In this document: one piece after another, positions 1 to 9,238 of the stretch
How positions within the stretch are numbered: position 1 is the stretch's first letter
Layout: each line of letters starts with the position of its first letter
From: DAIPKP01 sp964545875
GTDB taxonomy: Bacteria > Synergistota > Synergistia > Synergistales > Aminiphilaceae
NCBI GenBank assembly: GCA_964545875.1
Contig: CAZJHH010000009.1
Location: 47,425 to 111,424, forward strand
Length of the DNA stretch: 64,000 bases
Reading direction: 5' to 3'
Position numbers and translations under genes: made by a program
The notes under the pieces: generated by a model
Told to the model about the DNA's origin: nothing
What the model saw: the letters and a program-made list of their open reading frames with translations, nothing else
Database searches by the model: none

Positions 1-1920
1 GAGGGGGACGCCCTTGTGGCGGATCTGGCAAACCGTGTAAACTCCTACCTTCATGAACGGGCCATGGTAATCCGGATGCAGGCGGAGCGGCACGTGGTTC
101 GAGGCATGAACTGGGAGGAAATCGAGCCTTCCCTGGCACCTCTTTACGACGAATACGACTTTTTCGACATCTTCGTCATCGATCTCGATGGAAAAGGACG
201 TTTCGTCAGCCGAGACAAAGAGGGAGGCTATGCAGACCGGGATTATTTCCTCCGGGCAGTGCGGGAGAAAAAAGCCACCATCACGAATCCTCTGGTTTCC
301 CGTTCCACGGGACAGATGATTTTTGTCATGGCCCATCCCATTATTCTAGAAAACAAGGTCGTGGGAGTTCTTGCGGCGACGATCACCCTGGAGACGCTCT
401 CCCAGGAAATTGCCTCGGTGAAATGGGGGGAGAAGGGCTACGCATATATTCTCGACAGCCAGGGGCTCATCACGGCCCATCCGGTACAAGAAGTGATTGG
501 AAAAATAAACGGCGCCGTGGAGAGCGATAAGGTGAGCAAAGAAAACGCTCTTGCCATGCAGGACGCCTTGAGGGGAAATTCGGGGCGCGCAGAATATTTC
601 TTTAACGGAAGACATCAGTTCAACTGTTACGCCTCCGCCCCCATTACAGGTTGGGCCGTGGCAGTCACCGCACCCCGGGAGCAGTTTCTCGCCCCGGTGC
701 GGGCGCTGCGGAACGTCATTCTCATGGCCTCTCTGGTACTTGCCCTCATCATCGTGGGAATCTCCTTCTTCTTCGCCCGGAGCATCGCCAAACCCGTGGG
801 AGCCGTGACGGCCATTCTGGGCAAGCGGGGCAACCTGGACCTCCGGGCGGACCCCGGGGATGCCTGGCTTCTGAAGGTGAAACTTAAAGAAGTTGCCGGC
901 ATGGTCCAGGGACTTGCCAAAATGGAAACCGCCCTGAAAGAAACCATCGTCTCCATAGCGGGGGTGGCGGAAACCCTCGGACGGAACGCGGAAGACTTCT
1001 CCGCCGTGGCGGAAGAAACCAACGCCAGTGTTGAAGAGGCCCGGAGCGGAGCGGAAACCGTGGGCAACTCCATGGAAAACATCGCCGCCATCGGGCAGGA
1101 ACTCAACGCCAGCGTGGAAGAAGTAGCCTCGGGAGCCACCACCGTAGCCACGCGGAGCAGCGAAGTGGCGGAAGAAGTGGAATCCGCCCGGCAGGCGGGA
1201 GAAGCGGGCATGGAAGCGGTGCAGAAAACCGTAAAGGACATGAAAGAGCAAATTCTCCGGGTGGAAGAATCCGCCAAAGCCACGGTGGAACTCGGAGAAA
1301 AAGCCGCCCAGATCCAGAAAATCGTGGTCACCATCACGGGCATAGCGGACCAGACCAACCTCCTCGCCCTCAATGCCGCCATCGAAGCCGCCCGGGCGGG
1401 AGAAGCGGGACGAGGCTTCGCGGTGGTGGCGGAAGAAGTGCGCAAACTCGCGGAAGAATCCAACAACGCCGCGGGAGGCATCGCGGATCTGGCGGCCTCC
1501 ATCGCCTCGGACCTCCTCTCGGTCAAACAGGGAGCGGAGCGGAACATGGAAGGCACCCGGAACGTGGATCAAAACGTTCGGGACGTCTCGGAAAAAATCT
1601 CCCTCATCATGGAAGCTCTGGAGAAAATTGCGGGTTCCGCCCAGGATCTTGCCGCGGTAGGGCAGGAACAGGCCGCCTCCAGCGAAGAAATCGCCGCGGC
1701 GGTACAGGACATGGCGGGGAAGGTCAACGACTCCTCGGGAGTGGCGGACTCTCTCCGGAGCCAGATGGCGGAAGTGGCGGCGGCGGCGGAGCGCGTGGCC
1801 CTGGGAGGCGAGGATCTCGCCAAGATCAGTGCAGATCTCCAGGAGCGCATTGGAACCTTCGTTCTGGAAGACACTTCGGGAAATCTGCCGAAGGCCATCC
1901 ACGCGGGAAAAAGGCTCTAG
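1..1920 (+). CDS. Methyl-accepting chemotaxis protein, 5'-truncated by the window edge
   Basis: The product is an inner-membrane chemoreceptor that signals to CheA/CheW. The frame is open from base 1, so the true start and the first membrane helix lie outside the window; the first in-frame start inside is GTG at 16. Visible in order are a dCache-like periplasmic sensor (to about residue 230), one membrane helix (the LVLALIIVGISFFFA stretch), a short HAMP-like linker and a long coiled coil. The coiled coil carries the conserved hairpin tip (QTNLLALNAAIEAARAGE), flanked by Glu/Gln/Ala-rich methylation helices. No C-terminal CheR-tethering pentapeptide is present; it ends AGKRL. A strong terminator follows. 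The ligand cannot be told, but dCache receptors in amino-acid fermenters often bind amino acids. Confidence 0.93.
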   Translation, partial: EGDALVADLANRVNSYLHERAMVIRMQAERHVVRGMNWEEIEPSLAPLYDEYDFFDIFVIDLDGKGRFVSRDKEGGYADRDYFLRAVREKKATITNPLVSRSTGQMIFVMAHPIILENKVVGVLAATITLETLSQEIASVKWGEKGYAYILDSQGLITAHPVQEVIGKINGAVESDKVSKENALAMQDALRGNSGRAEYFFNGRHQFNCYASAPITGWAVAVTAPREQFLAPVRALRNVILMASLVLALIIVGISFFFARSIAKPVGAVTAILGKRGNLDLRADPGDAWLLKVKLKEVAGMVQGLAKMETALKETIVSIAGVAETLGRNAEDFSAVAEETNASVEEARSGAETVGNSMENIAAIGQELNASVEEVASGATTVATRSSEVAEEVESARQAGEAGMEAVQKTVKDMKEQILRVEESAKATVELGEKAAQIQKIVVTITGIADQTNLLALNAAIEAARAGEAGRGFAVVAEEVRKLAEESNNAAGGIADLAASIASDLLSVKQGAERNMEGTRNVDQNVRDVSEKISLIMEALEKIAGSAQDLAAVGQEQAASSEEIAAAVQDMAGKVNDSSGVADSLRSQMAEVAAAAERVALGGEDLAKISADLQERIGTFVLEDTSGNLPKAIHAGKRL

Positions 1921-2001
1921 GCGAAATCCGAAAAAACGGGGAAACGGAGGAAGAGGAGTTTTTCAAACCCTTCCCTACGTACATGAAACGATAACCTCTG
2001 G

Positions 2002-2044
2002 AGCCGTGGAAAGAGAAGCCCAGATCTCTTTCCACGGCTTTTTT
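2002..2044 (+). terminator. Intrinsic terminator after the chemoreceptor gene
   Basis: A 14-bp GC-rich stem (GCCGTGGAAAGAGA pairing with TCTCTTTCCACGGC) with an 8-nt loop is followed by a run of T. It lies between the convergent chemoreceptor and cyclase genes. Confidence 0.9.
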
Positions 2045-2063
2045 CACCCCTCGGGTTGTCACG

Positions 2064-2699
2064 TCAATACAGCCCCACCGCCCGAACCGGAGCGCCGTCG
2101 CTTTTCTCTATCTTCAGGGGAAGGCAGCAGAGAAGAACATTCTTCTCCGGCAGAGCTTCCAGGTTGGTGAGGTTCTCCACGATCACCATTCCTGCACCGA
2201 GAAGAATCCGGTGATTCTCCAGCTCGAAAGAATCCATGGAGTCCACGGAAATCATATCCACCGCGATGCCCTGAAGAGGAAAACGGGTAAGCCACTGACA
2301 CGCCTCCTGGGTAAGCACCGGATAGCTTCCGAAATAGTTCTCTTCTCCCCAGAAACGTGACCATCCCGTATGGAGCACCAGAAAACCTCCCTTTTCGAGG
2401 TCTTTCTCCAGAGAACGCAGATCCTTGAGGCCTATGGTGGCAGAGGAGACGTTTCGAAAATCCCCCACCGTGGCGGGGCCGATAAAATGGGAGACCTCGA
2501 AGGTGTCCAGGGTGGCCCGGGTGGGCAGGAGGTGCGCCGGAGCATCCATATGGGTTCCCGTGTGGCTGTAGAAGGTAAGCAGTTTTTCCGCAAAGCCTTC
2601 TTTTGCAATGGTGGTGGCCTCCTGGATGCGAGGCGGTTCGGTTCCCGGATAAACGGGCATGGAAGGACAGATCGTCTGGGTGAGGTCTATGGCTTTCAA
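2064..2699 (-). CDS. Cyclase-family metal-dependent hydrolase (kynurenine formamidase-like)
   Basis: This is a member of the cyclase / arylformamidase family (PF04199), metal-dependent enzymes that hydrolyse formamides or cyclic amides. The motif HTGTHMDAPAH (family HxGTHxDxPxH) supplies the metal ligands and is intact. An open frame continues upstream to 2843, but the TTG start at 2699 is preferred: a good ribosome site (AAAGGAG) sits 9 nt before it and it gives the usual family length (211 residues). The substrate is unknown. Kynurenine formamidase would fit a Trp-related neighbourhood, but no other kynurenine gene is nearby. It is separated from the aro operon by a terminator, so it is probably transcribed alone. 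Confidence 0.8.
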   Translation of the reverse strand: MKAIDLTQTICPSMPVYPGTEPPRIQEATTIAKEGFAEKLLTFYSHTGTHMDAPAHLLPTRATLDTFEVSHFIGPATVGDFRNVSSATIGLKDLRSLEKDLEKGGFLVLHTGWSRFWGEENYFGSYPVLTQEACQWLTRFPLQGIAVDMISVDSMDSFELENHRILLGAGMVIVENLTNLEALPEKNVLLCCLPLKIEKSDGAPVRAVGLY

Positions 2700-2887
2700 T
2701 GCAAAAGACTCCTTTCGGGAAAAACAATGAGAATAGAGAGTATACACCGCATAGTATAGCAAAGCCCGGAGAGAAATCAGCCTTCGCCAGAGAATCCCCG
2801 GTACTTTCCCCAAAAAACGGAGATTCTTCCACATTTCCGGCATGGCTGCCCTCTCCGCATCCGGGAGATTCTCCTGCGGGAAAGTTC

Positions 2888-2940
2888 AAAAAGGCCCCTT
2901 CTGGAGAAGCCTTGCGGCCTTTTCCGAAAGGGGCCTTTTC
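2888..2940 (-). terminator. Terminator at the end of the aro operon
   Basis: Inverted repeat AAAAGGCCCCTT / AAGGGGCCTTTT encloses a smaller internal hairpin. On the minus strand the stem ends in a T run just after aroQ. Confidence 0.8.
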
Positions 2941-2957
2941 GCCATCGAATCTACATG

Positions 2958-3404
2958 TCAGTTCACTTCTAAAATTCGCTCCAACGCCTCCAGCGCAAGA
3001 AAATACCCCGCTCCTCCAAAACCCTCGATACGCCCCCGCACCACCGGAGCGATGCAGCTGGCATGGCGGAATTCCTCCCGGGAAGCGGTGTTGGAAAGAT
3101 GCAGCTCGATCACGGGAAAGGGCATGGCGGCAATACAGTCCCGAAGGGCGTAGCTCGTGTGGCTGTAGGCTCCGGCATTGATCACCGCCCCGGAAAGAAC
3201 CAACCGATGCTTATGCAAAAAATCCAGCAGAACCCCTTCCTGGTTGCTTTGCATCCAGAGAAGGCGGATTTCCCGCTCCTCGCTCCAGAGTTGGCAGGCC
3301 TCTTCCAGATCTTCCAGGGTTCGGGTTCCATAAATGTGAGGCTCCCGAGTTCCCAGAAGGTTAAGATTGGGGCCGTTAAGAACTCCATAGGTTTTTCCCT
3401 TCAC
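2958..3404 (-). CDS. aroQ: 3-dehydroquinate dehydratase, type II
   Basis: Converts 3-dehydroquinate to 3-dehydroshikimate, step 3 of the shikimate pathway; the type II enzyme is a small dodecamer. At 148 residues it has the normal family length. Family motifs are plain: GVLNGPNLNLLGTREP near the N-terminus (catalytic Tyr/Arg region), QSNQEG, VINAGAYSHTSYALRD and the ELHLSN motif with the catalytic His. The start is GTG at 3404; no ATG is available upstream of the conserved N-terminus. It is the last gene of the aro operon, about 55 nt after aroKB, and is followed by the operon terminator. Confidence 0.95.
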   Translation of the reverse strand: MKGKTYGVLNGPNLNLLGTREPHIYGTRTLEDLEEACQLWSEEREIRLLWMQSNQEGVLLDFLHKHRLVLSGAVINAGAYSHTSYALRDCIAAMPFPVIELHLSNTASREEFRHASCIAPVVRGRIEGFGGAGYFLALEALERILEVN

Positions 3405-3459
3405 GTAATCACTGCCTTTCGTTCTCTTCTTCGCCCTTTTCTTTCGAGCCCGAACACGG

Positions 3460-5061
3460 TCAGAAATCCCGGCACTCCAGAAGCTCCTCGTAACTTTCCC
3501 GCACCAGCTCCGGAGGAGCTTCTGCGGTAATCATGGAGATATCCCCGTGCCGGGGAATCACCAGGGACAAGGTTCCCCGACGGATTTTCTTGTCCCGTTC
3601 GAGATAGGGGGCAATCTCTTTCCAGGGACGATTCGGCCGGAGGGGGATACCGAAGGCTCGGAGCAGTTTTTCCAGGTTTTCCTCGTCCTCGGCGGTACAG
3701 TATCCCATTTTTCGGGAGAGCCGGGTAACCACGCGCATTCCCACTCCCACCGCATCCCCGTGCTGCCAGCCTTGATAGGCGGAAGCGCTTTCCAGGGCAT
3801 GCCCCAGGGTATGCCCCAAATTGAGGCGCATCCGGGCATGGGATTCCCGGGCGTCCTCCCCCACCACCTTGAGCTTGCAGGCAGCGCACCAGGCCACGAG
3901 CTCCGTAAGAACTTCGGGATCTCGTGCCAGGATTTTTTCCCGGTGCTCCCAAAGCCAGGAGAAGAGGCGGGGATCTTCTCCCAGGCCGTATTTCACCGCT
4001 TCTCCGAGGCCCTGGCGATACGCATCGCCGCTCAAGGTCTGGAGGGTCAGCACATCCGCCAGCACCAGCCGGGGATGGTGAAAGGCCCCCACCAGGTTTT
4101 TCCCTTCGGGGAGATTGATGCCCGTCTTGCCGCCCAAAGCGCTGTCGATCTGGGCGAGCAGCGTGGTGGGACACTGTACGTAGTCCATGCCCCGCATCCA
4201 GGTGGCGGCGGCAAATCCCGCCGCATCACCCACGGTGCCGCCTCCCAGGGCGGCGAGAAGATCTCCCCGGTGCACTTTCTCCCGAAGAAGAGTTTCATAG
4301 ATTTGAAAAAGAGAATCCCGGGTCTTGGCAGATTCTCCCCGGGAAAGCTCATGCAGGGGTTTTTCGAAGGGAAGTTTTTTGGCGAAAAGAGGTAGGGTAA
4401 GCTCGTCTCCCACCACCAGGGAGGGAAGAAATTCCAGGGATTTCCAGCAGGTCTCGTCTTCCAGGATTCCCGGACCCACCATCACCGAATAGTCGTACCC
4501 CTCTCCCCGGGCCTGGAGCACCCGACGAGAGGAAGATTCGAAAGAGGAAGGAGAGTGCTCTTCCAAAATTCGAAGCACCTCCTCGGCCACCTCTCCGGGA
4601 TCTTTGCTCTCCGTGGAGATATGAAAATTTCCCGCTCCATATCCGGAAGCCCGTTTTCGGAGAAGTTGTTCCACCTTCCGGGGATCCAGAAGGGGACGGG
4701 CCTTTTGTTCCGCCTCTCCCAGACGCCGGAGAATCTCCTCGCCCGAGGCTTCCAGCACCACCAGCCGTCCCGATGCGGCAAGCTCTTCCCGAAGGGAAAG
4801 ATCTTCCAGCACCCCTCCTCCCAAAGCCACCACGCATCCCTGAAGGGAAAGAAGTTCCCGTACCCTCCGGGCCTCGGATTCCCGAAAGGCGCTCTCTCCG
4901 AATTGCTCGAAGATGGCGGCGATGCTCCGCCCTTCCCGCTCTTCCACCAGAGCATCCGTATCGAGAAAGGGCCGGTGCAGCCGGGAGGCGAGAATCTTCC
5001 CCACCGTGCTTTTGCCGGTGCCCATGAATCCCCCGAGATAGATATTTTCAGGCATGCCCAA
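3460..5061 (-). CDS. aroKB: Fused shikimate kinase / 3-dehydroquinate synthase
   Basis: One 533-residue polypeptide carries two shikimate enzymes. Residues 1-170 are shikimate kinase (P-loop GGFMGTGKST, DTD motif, ALGGGV), which phosphorylates shikimate. Residues about 180-533 are 3-dehydroquinate synthase, an NAD- and metal-dependent enzyme (GGGTVGDAAGFAAATWMRG, TTLLAQIDSALGGKTGINLPEGKN, and the metal ligand region NLGHTLGHALE). Both halves look complete, so this is a genuine fusion, joining steps 2 and 5. The start overlaps the end of aroC by 14 nt; an alternative Met two codons later overlaps by 8 nt. Translational coupling with aroC is likely. Confidence 0.95.
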   Translation of the reverse strand: MGMPENIYLGGFMGTGKSTVGKILASRLHRPFLDTDALVEEREGRSIAAIFEQFGESAFRESEARRVRELLSLQGCVVALGGGVLEDLSLREELAASGRLVVLEASGEEILRRLGEAEQKARPLLDPRKVEQLLRKRASGYGAGNFHISTESKDPGEVAEEVLRILEEHSPSSFESSSRRVLQARGEGYDYSVMVGPGILEDETCWKSLEFLPSLVVGDELTLPLFAKKLPFEKPLHELSRGESAKTRDSLFQIYETLLREKVHRGDLLAALGGGTVGDAAGFAAATWMRGMDYVQCPTTLLAQIDSALGGKTGINLPEGKNLVGAFHHPRLVLADVLTLQTLSGDAYRQGLGEAVKYGLGEDPRLFSWLWEHREKILARDPEVLTELVAWCAACKLKVVGEDARESHARMRLNLGHTLGHALESASAYQGWQHGDAVGVGMRVVTRLSRKMGYCTAEDEENLEKLLRAFGIPLRPNRPWKEIAPYLERDKKIRRGTLSLVIPRHGDISMITAEAPPELVRESYEELLECRDF

Positions 5062-6220
5062 GTCCTCTCTCCATTCTGGCCCGATGTTCGGAAAAACGGC
5101 TCTTCAGATCTTCCATGCGGTCTCCTCCGAACTGTTCCATGATCGTTCGGGCGAGTACCCAGGCGATAAGGGTCTCCCCCACCACGCAGGCCGAGGGGAC
5201 CGCACAGGCATCCCCCCGCTCCACGTGAGCCTCCTGGGGTTGATGGGTGCGGAGATTCACCGATGCCAGGGGTTTTTTAAGGGTGGGAATGGGCTTCATG
5301 GTGGCCCGGAAAAGAAGATCCTCCCCGTTGGTAACGCCCCCCTCGATTCCCCCCGCCCGGTTCCGGCTCCGGCGGTATCCTCCCTCGGGAAGAGGAAGTA
5401 TGGGGTCGTGGGCCTCGCTTCCCGGACATTTTCCGAGTTCCTCTCCATCCCCCACTCCCACCGCCTTGATCCCCGGAAGTGCCATGAGGGCTCCCGCACA
5501 GAGACCGTCGAGCCTTCGATCCCACTCCACGTAGGATCCTATCCCAGGGGGCATTCCCGTCACCCGGATACAGAAGGTGCCTCCCAGGGTTTCTCCTTCT
5601 TCCAGGGCTCGTTCAACGGGCTTGCGAAGCATGGGCTCCTCCGAAAGCGGACATCCCATATCGGAACTTCGGGCTTCCTGCCACTCTTCAGGGGAGCCCG
5701 GAAGTGCCGCCGAAGCGGTGCCGATGGAAATGACCGCTCCCCAGAGGGTTATTCCAAGCTCTTCCAAGAGCAGCTTCGCCGCAACCCCTGCCAGAGTCCA
5801 GGCGGCGGTGCTCCGGGCACTGGCCCGCTCCAGCACGTTTCGCACATCCGGGGTGCCGTACTTGAGCGCTCCCGGAAGATCCGCATGTCCCGGTCGAGGA
5901 CATTCGGGGCGCACCTTCGCCTCCGCCTCGGGATCCGTACGCTCGGGATCCATGGCGGCACTCCAGGCCTCCCCCTCGGTGTTTTCAAGAACACATCCGA
6001 AGGGGGCTCCGGTGGTAACGCCGTTTCGCAAACCTCCCCAGAAAGAGAGGCGGTCTCTCTCCAGCCCCATCCGGGGGCCCCGGCCGAATCCCCGGCGGCG
6101 GCGGCGCAGCTCCTCCTCGAAGGATGCCCGAGGAAGAGAGAGCCCCGAAGGAAGTCCTTCGAGAATGAGAAGCAATCCCCGCCCGTGGGATTCGCCGCTG
6201 GTAAGAAAACGCAGGGTCAT
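5048..6220 (-). CDS. aroC: Chorismate synthase
   Basis: Makes chorismate from EPSP, the last common step, using reduced FMN. At 390 residues it is of normal length. It has the N-terminal GESHGRGL signature, a conserved R/G-rich FMN-binding segment (RRRRGFGRGPRM), the ARSTA motif (RASARSTAAWTLAG) and the GGIEGGVTNGEDL signature followed by the KPIPTL motif. It starts with ATGA overlapping the stop of aroE and overlaps aroKB at its end, so it is translationally coupled on both sides. Confidence 0.97.
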   Translation of the reverse strand: MTLRFLTSGESHGRGLLLILEGLPSGLSLPRASFEEELRRRRRGFGRGPRMGLERDRLSFWGGLRNGVTTGAPFGCVLENTEGEAWSAAMDPERTDPEAEAKVRPECPRPGHADLPGALKYGTPDVRNVLERASARSTAAWTLAGVAAKLLLEELGITLWGAVISIGTASAALPGSPEEWQEARSSDMGCPLSEEPMLRKPVERALEEGETLGGTFCIRVTGMPPGIGSYVEWDRRLDGLCAGALMALPGIKAVGVGDGEELGKCPGSEAHDPILPLPEGGYRRSRNRAGGIEGGVTNGEDLLFRATMKPIPTLKKPLASVNLRTHQPQEAHVERGDACAVPSACVVGETLIAWVLARTIMEQFGGDRMEDLKSRFSEHRARMERGLGHA

Positions 6221-7077
6221 CGATCCGCCTCCCTTGGAATACCGTACGCCGGAAGATGCCGCAGCTCCGGAGGAACCTCCCGGCCCGTAAAGAGCCGAAA
6301 GGCCTCGGCTCCTTGATCCACCAAAAGCTCTTCCCCGGTTACGCAGGGAACTCCGTGCTCCTTCGCCCAGGCTATCGGGGGTGTTTTCTTGCCCGGAGAG
6401 TAGACGAAATCCACCAGGTTTCGGGGGGCATTTCGTTCCAGCACCTTCTCCAAAGCCCCTTCAGGCCATGGGGAGGAGGGAAGCCCCAGGGAGGTGGCGT
6501 TTATCCAGAGATCCGGGGAGCCCAGATCCTTTTCCAGGGCCTTCCAGGGGAGCACTTTCAGAGGAAGCGTTCCTTTATGTCTCTCCACCAGATTCTCTCC
6601 CTTGTCCATGTTCCGGCAGCAGAGAAGCACCTCGTTCCAGCATCGGGAACCCAGGGCAGCCAAGGCTCCCGCCGCGGCGCCTCCGGAGCCGAGAAGAACG
6701 CAGCGCCCTCCTGCTTGAGGAAGGTTCAGCCGGGAAAGCCCCTCTTGCAGGGCCAGCACATCCGTATTGTAGCCCCAAAGGGCGTCATGGTGAAAGAGAA
6801 GGGTATTCACCGCCCCGGCCCTCTCGGCTTCGGGGCTCAGCTCGTCCGCCACCCGCCAGGCATCCTGTTTGTACGGAAGGGTTATGTTCACTCCCCGGGC
6901 CCCCAACACCAGAAGTCCCTCCAGGGCTCCATAAAAATCTTCCGGGGGCACGCAGAAGGGAAGGTAGATGAAGGGAAGTTCCAGGGCCTGGAACCAGGCG
7001 TTCTGCATGGACGGCGAAAGGCTGTGTTCCAGGGGATTTCCCAGAATGCCCACCAGCCGGGGAGAAGGGCTCTTCAT
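6217..7077 (-). CDS. aroE: Shikimate dehydrogenase
   Basis: NADP-dependent reduction of 3-dehydroshikimate to shikimate. At 286 residues it has family motifs GILGNPLEHSLSPSMQNAWF (substrate-binding Ser pair), NITLPYK with the catalytic Lys, GAVNTL, GYNTD, a Rossmann loop GSGGAAAGAL and NATSLGL. The ATG at 7077 is chosen because it overlaps the aroA stop in an ATGA; a longer frame exists upstream but lacks conserved sequence. It lies within the aro operon between aroA and aroC. Confidence 0.96.
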   Translation of the reverse strand: MKSPSPRLVGILGNPLEHSLSPSMQNAWFQALELPFIYLPFCVPPEDFYGALEGLLVLGARGVNITLPYKQDAWRVADELSPEAERAGAVNTLLFHHDALWGYNTDVLALQEGLSRLNLPQAGGRCVLLGSGGAAAGALAALGSRCWNEVLLCCRNMDKGENLVERHKGTLPLKVLPWKALEKDLGSPDLWINATSLGLPSSPWPEGALEKVLERNAPRNLVDFVYSPGKKTPPIAWAKEHGVPCVTGEELLVDQGAEAFRLFTGREVPPELRHLPAYGIPREADR

Positions 7078-8366
7078 GCTTCGGAAGCTCCCTTTCGAAA
7101 GTCTTCCAGGGAATCGAAAAAGGAAGGATAGGAGATGTTCACGCACGCCGGATCGTCCAGCTCCACGGGGCCCCTGGCGATGGCTGCGGCGATGCTCAGA
7201 GCCATGGCGATACGATGATCCCCCAGGGTCTTCACGCTCCCGCCGTGCAGCGGAGTGGGGCCTGCAATGATCCAGCCGTCCTCACGCTCTTCAATATCCG
7301 CCCCCAGGGCGGCAAGCCCCTCCGCCATACCCCGGATGCGGTCACATTCCTTGTAGCGCAGCTCCCGGGCTCCCCGGATCTCGGTCTTTCCCTTGGCCTG
7401 GGTAGCCGCCACCGCGAGCACCGGTAATTCATCCACCATCCGAGGCACCTCCGAGGCCTCCACCCGGGTTCCCTCCAGAAAAGCGCTTCGTATCCGCAAA
7501 TTTCCCAGAGGCTCACCGCCGGACTCCCGAAGGTTCTCCACCTGCAGGGAGAGCCCCATACGCTCCAGCACGTCCAGAAGCCCCGTTCTGGTGGGGTTCA
7601 GCCCCACGTTTTCCAGAAGCACCTCGGAATCCCGCACCAAAGCGGCCCCTACGATCCAGAAGGCGGCGGAGGAAAAGTCTCCGGGAATTTCCCACTTCGC
7701 TCCGGGAAGTTCCGGATAGGGAAAGAGGGTGATTTTGTTCTCCTCCCGCACCAGGGGCACTCCCAGAAAGCCGAGCATGCGCTCCGTATGATCCCGGGAA
7801 GGAGAGGGTTCCGTCACGGTAACGCTCCCCTGGGAGGAAAGCCCCGCCAGCAGAAGCGCGGTCTTCACCTGGGCGCTCGCCACGGGAAGGGTGAAGGTTC
7901 CCCCCACCAGGGAGGCTCCCCGGATGCTCAGGGGAAGGCGATTTCCCCCCTCTCGGCCATCGATACGGGCCCCGGCGGAACGGAGGGGAGCCACCACTCT
8001 GTCCATGGGCCGGGTGGAGAGGCTCGCATCCCCCGCAATAATGCCGAAAAAGCCCGGCACTCCCGCCAGAAGACCGCAGAGAAGCCGGGCGGAGGTTCCG
8101 GAATTCCCCGCATAGAGCACTTCCCGGGATTCCCGGATACCCTCTCCCCGGCTCACATGCACCCGGGAACCTTCCCGGAGTACCCGGCATCCCAGCTGTT
8201 CCAGACATGCCAGGGTACGCCCGCAATCCTCTCCCGGAGCGTATCCGGAAATATCCATACCTTCCCGAGAAAGGGCTCCCAGCAACGCCGCCCGATGGGA
8301 AATGGACTTATCCCCCGGCACCGTACAGCTTCCCCGCATTCCCTTCAGAGGGTTCACTCTTCTCAT
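7074..8366 (-). CDS. aroA: 3-phosphoshikimate 1-carboxyvinyltransferase (EPSP synthase)
   Basis: Transfers enolpyruvyl from PEP to shikimate-3-phosphate. At 430 residues it has the N-terminal PGDKSISHRA motif, GNSGTSARLL (the PEP / glyphosate-site loop, with a normal Gly-Asn-Ser-Gly-Thr) and RELRYKECDRI near the C-terminus, followed by DHRIAMALSIAA. The start is ATG at 8366, ATGA-coupled to the end of tyrA; the open frame extending to 8486 is only overlap with tyrA. The order tyrA-aroA groups the Tyr branch with the common pathway. Confidence 0.97.
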   Translation of the reverse strand: MRRVNPLKGMRGSCTVPGDKSISHRAALLGALSREGMDISGYAPGEDCGRTLACLEQLGCRVLREGSRVHVSRGEGIRESREVLYAGNSGTSARLLCGLLAGVPGFFGIIAGDASLSTRPMDRVVAPLRSAGARIDGREGGNRLPLSIRGASLVGGTFTLPVASAQVKTALLLAGLSSQGSVTVTEPSPSRDHTERMLGFLGVPLVREENKITLFPYPELPGAKWEIPGDFSSAAFWIVGAALVRDSEVLLENVGLNPTRTGLLDVLERMGLSLQVENLRESGGEPLGNLRIRSAFLEGTRVEASEVPRMVDELPVLAVAATQAKGKTEIRGARELRYKECDRIRGMAEGLAALGADIEEREDGWIIAGPTPLHGGSVKTLGDHRIAMALSIAAAIARGPVELDDPACVNISYPSFFDSLEDFRKGASEA

Positions 8367-9238
8367 CTTTTCCACCTCGTCTGTATTTCCTCTAAAATTT
8401 CTCGTCTCCAGCCTGCGGCCTCCTGAAAGAGGGCTTCTCCCTCTTCCGGAGAGGCCGCAAGAAATTCCTCCATGAAGGTTATGCACTCTCGCACCGCTTC
8501 CGTCAGGGCCTTCCGGTTATACCGGAGCACATCCGCCCCGAGCCAGGGCATTCCCGAAGCGGTGCGGGTGGCATCCCGAAATCCCCCCGCCACGGCCCGG
8601 GAGATTCCCGGAAGATTCCGGCTCTTCCGCCCCGCTGCCAGGCTCAGGGCCGCGGCGGTAACCATGGGAAGGTGACTTCCGTAGGCCACCAGGAGATCGT
8701 GTTCCTCCGGAGATATCTCGGAGCAGACCGCCCCGAGGCCCCGGATAATCTCCCTCCCAAGCTCCACTGCCAGAGGGTCCGAATCGTTCCGGGGAACGAG
8801 AAAGCAGAGACAGTTCCGGAAAAGTTCGGGTTCCGCCTGGGCGATGCCTCCCACTTCCTTGCCCGCCATGGGGTGCAGCCCCACGTAGGGGCTCCCCCAA
8901 ATCTCCTCCAGTTTCTCTCCGGGCTCTCCCTTCACGCTCCCCAGATCGAAAACCGCTTTGAGCTTCCGGGAAACCAGGGGCCGCATCATGCGGCTCACAG
9001 ACTCCATATGCCGGGGAGGGACCGCGAGAATCAGAATATCCGAAGAGGCCGCCAGGATCTCGGAAGAAACCGCCTCGTGAATACAGGCCTTTTCGAGAGC
9101 TCCCTCACAGGCTTTTTCGTCCAGATCCGCCCCGAGAATCCGAACTCCCGGAAGGTTTTGACGAATCAGGGCTCCCCCCAGGGAGCCTCCTATGAGCCCC
9201 AGCCCGAGAATGCCTACATGGCAATCTTCAAGGGGCAT
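8363..9238 (-). CDS. tyrA: Prephenate dehydrogenase
   Basis: Oxidative decarboxylation of prephenate (or arogenate) to the Tyr precursor. At 291 residues it has an N-terminal Rossmann GLGLIGGSLGGAL, the motif GLHPMAGKEVGG in the catalytic region, and a helical C-terminal dimerisation domain (GGFRDATRTASGMP is typical of TyrA). There is no ACT domain, so no built-in Tyr feedback domain is visible; control may be left to the attenuator upstream of the operon. The start ATG at 9238 overlaps the end of aroF by 25 nt. Confidence 0.93.
   Translation of the reverse strand: MPLEDCHVGILGLGLIGGSLGGALIRQNLPGVRILGADLDEKACEGALEKACIHEAVSSEILAASSDILILAVPPRHMESVSRMMRPLVSRKLKAVFDLGSVKGEPGEKLEEIWGSPYVGLHPMAGKEVGGIAQAEPELFRNCLCFLVPRNDSDPLAVELGREIIRGLGAVCSEISPEEHDLLVAYGSHLPMVTAAALSLAAGRKSRNLPGISRAVAGGFRDATRTASGMPWLGADVLRYNRKALTEAVRECITFMEEFLAASPEEGEALFQEAAGWRREILEEIQTRWKR

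Noticed and set aside
346..1902. Long antisense frames opposite the chemoreceptor and many other genes.
   Set aside because: They mirror GC-rich codon use of real genes, lack ribosome sites and known motifs, and lie fully antisense to well-supported proteins.
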